DNA of 16,621 bases from Firmicutes bacterium UBA1393 (GTDB lineage: Bacteria > Bacillota > DTU025): assembly GCA_002305255.1 (NCBI GenBank), contig DBQN01000098.1, positions 1-16,621 of the forward strand, given 5' to 3'. The notes below the pieces were generated by a model. That model searched no databases. It was not told the origin of the DNA and saw only the letters and a list, made by a program, of their open reading frames with translations. The position numbers and the translations under genes were made by a program. Shown here piece after piece: positions 15,188-16,621 of this stretch. The stretch's first letter is position 1, and every line of letters starts with the position of its first letter.

Positions 15188-16621
15188 CTACCTGAGCGCG
15201 GCACCGAACCTATCGACTAGTGCGCTTCTCACTCTGGTGTGGACCTCGTTGACCTCATCGTCCGTGAGGGTGCGCTGCATAGACCTGTACACCACGGAGT
15301 ACGCCAGGCTCTTCTTGCCCTCTCCTACCTGTGCGCCTGCGTAAACGTCGAACAACCTCACGTGTTCAATCAGCTCGCCGCCGGTAGACTCGATGAGATG
15401 CTTGACCTCCTCCGCAGGCACGCGCGCATCGACGACGATCGCCACGTCGCGCTGCACGCCGGGGAACCTCGGCAGCTGGCTGTAAGCGAGGTCAGCCTTG
15501 ACCAGGGCCATCAGCCGGTCGAAGTCGACCTCGAAAAGGACTGTTCCCTCCGGCACGTCGTAGGCCTCGGCCACGTCGGGATGGAGCTGACCTACGTAGC
15601 CCACACACTCGCCGCGCACCATCACCTGAGCCGCTCTGCCCGGATGATACGGCGCGCACGCCGCAGGCACCCATGCGACATCGTCGAGGCCAAGCTCGTC
15701 CATGATGGCCTGAAGGGCGCCCTTGGCGTCGTAGAAGTCGTAATCGCGGCCCCTCTGATACCACTCCTGCAGTTCCCTTGCCCCGGCCATCGCGCCTGCC
15801 AGCACGCGAGTCTCTTCCGCCGGCGTGCTGCCACGCGGCACTGTAGCCCCCGCCGCCAGCTCACGCCCGGCCCTATAGCACCTGCCGAGCTCGAACAAGA
15901 ACGCCCCGGCGGCGCCGCGCCGCATGTTCACCCTCACGCTTGTGAGCATGGCCGGTGCCATGGTGGTGCGCATCAACGCCTGCTCCTCGACCATGGGGTT
16001 CATGACGCGAATGGCCTGCCTACGTCTGTCATCGGCAGCCAGTCTCAGCCTGGCGAAATCCGTATCAGAGATGAATGGGAAGGTGAGCGCCTCGTATCCG
16101 CCGCAGGCGATCAGCACGCGCCTCAGTCTCTCAGCAAACTGGTATTCCTGGCTATAGCCGCCTGCCTGCGCACCGGCGGGCAGCGTAGGCTTTACGCTGT
16201 TGTAGCCCCACATGCGCACGACCTCTTCGACGAGGTCGATCTCGGCCGTTACGTCGCCTCTGAAGCTGGGCACGTCGACAGTTATCTCGCCCGAGGGCGA
16301 CGTCGTCACACCGAACCCCAGCGGCACGAGGCAGTTCGTGACCTCGGCGGCATCGATGCCGGCGCCGATGATCCTGTCGATGCGAGCTGCCGTGGTCACT
16401 ATCTGCAAGCGCTCTCTGCCTGCAGGGCGGCAGTCTACGGCACCGGCAAAGGCCCGTCCTGTGCCGGCGGCCTCGAACAGCGCCGCCGAGCGCTCAAGGG
16501 CCATGGTGACGCTCTCGATATCGAGGCCCTTCTCAAACCGCGACGACGCTTCGGTTCTCAGCTTGAGGTCGCGCGACGTGCGCCATACGCTCTGCCTGGC
16601 GAAGGTCGCGGCCTCGAGCAG
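15188..16621 (-). CDS. pheT: Phenylalanyl-tRNA synthetase beta subunit, 5' end outside the window
   Basis: PheT pairs with PheS to form the alpha2-beta2 enzyme that charges tRNA-Phe. The window shows the last 477 codons of a gene usually about 800 codons long; the reading frame continues to the window edge with no start. The first residues (RTSRDLKLRTEASSRFEKGL, 14-33) belong to the end of the B3/B4 editing region. The B5 domain follows (about 72-145, with FRGDVTAEIDLVEEVVRMWG). Next is the catalytic-like core (about 155-375), and the C-terminal FDX-ACB anticodon-binding domain (about 383-477, with PRFPGVQRDVAIVVDA). The ATG at 16504 is internal, not the start. pheS is expected just beyond the right edge, and zapA follows after 154 nt. 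Confidence 0.97.
   Translation of the reverse strand: MLEAATFARQSVWRTSRDLKLRTEASSRFEKGLDIESVTMALERSAALFEAAGTGRAFAGAVDCRPAGRERLQIVTTAARIDRIIGAGIDAAEVTNCLVPLGFGVTTSPSGEITVDVPSFRGDVTAEIDLVEEVVRMWGYNSVKPTLPAGAQAGGYSQEYQFAERLRRVLIACGGYEALTFPFISDTDFARLRLAADDRRRQAIRVMNPMVEEQALMRTTMAPAMLTSVRVNMRRGAAGAFLFELGRCYRAGRELAAGATVPRGSTPAEETRVLAGAMAGARELQEWYQRGRDYDFYDAKGALQAIMDELGLDDVAWVPAACAPYHPGRAAQVMVRGECVGYVGQLHPDVAEAYDVPEGTVLFEVDFDRLMALVKADLAYSQLPRFPGVQRDVAIVVDARVPAEEVKHLIESTGGELIEHVRLFDVYAGAQVGEGKKSLAYSVVYRSMQRTLTDDEVNEVHTRVRSALVDRFGAALR

Overview
The window is about 16.6 kb of GC-rich DNA (roughly 60% G+C by eye) that looks like chromosomal core from a spore-forming, high-GC member of the Bacillota. The sporulation protein YunB, the pheT-zapA-cvpA-polX-...-mutS2 gene order, the TyrZ-type tyrosyl-tRNA synthetase and the clostridial-style class A penicillin-binding protein all support this. 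I cannot name a genus. There is no sign of a phage, insertion sequence, CRISPR array, tRNA or rRNA gene.

Left arm (minus strand, transcribed leftward from about 3.45 kb): tyrS and fba (class II fructose-bisphosphate aldolase) are 34 nt apart and probably co-transcribed from an extended -10 promoter near 3462-3491. They end in a strong hairpin at 1142-1176. yunB follows, and its N-terminus is uncertain. A strong divergent promoter (TTGTCA-16-TATAAT with an extended -10) drives a class A penicillin-binding protein on the plus strand (3641-5806). This is the only plus-strand gene in the window. It meets mutS2 tail to tail with 25 nt between them.

Right arm (minus strand, transcribed leftward from beyond the right edge): pheT (5' end cut off by the window), zapA, cvpA, polX, a DUF421/YetF-type membrane protein, an unnamed two-domain protein, a U32-family protein and mutS2. 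The order pheT-zapA-cvpA-polX-mutS2 is the familiar Bacillota block joining phenylalanyl-tRNA synthetase, cell-division (ZapA) and DNA-repair (PolX, MutS2) genes. Three genes sit between polX and mutS2 here. Start sites are mostly set by clear Shine-Dalgarno sequences, and several use GTG or TTG.

I see no wholly new system. The points most worth a second look are: the unnamed protein at 11066-11680, which looks like a Rad52/DdrA-like annealing domain joined to an ExoX-type C-terminal domain; the U32 protein, whose first barrel lacks the usual iron-sulphur cysteines; the roughly 265-nt leader in front of the U32-mutS2 pair, beginning at an extended -10 TATAAT; a wobble-dependent hairpin between polX and the DUF421 gene that folds better in the minus-strand transcript; and the open N-terminal extension of yunB.
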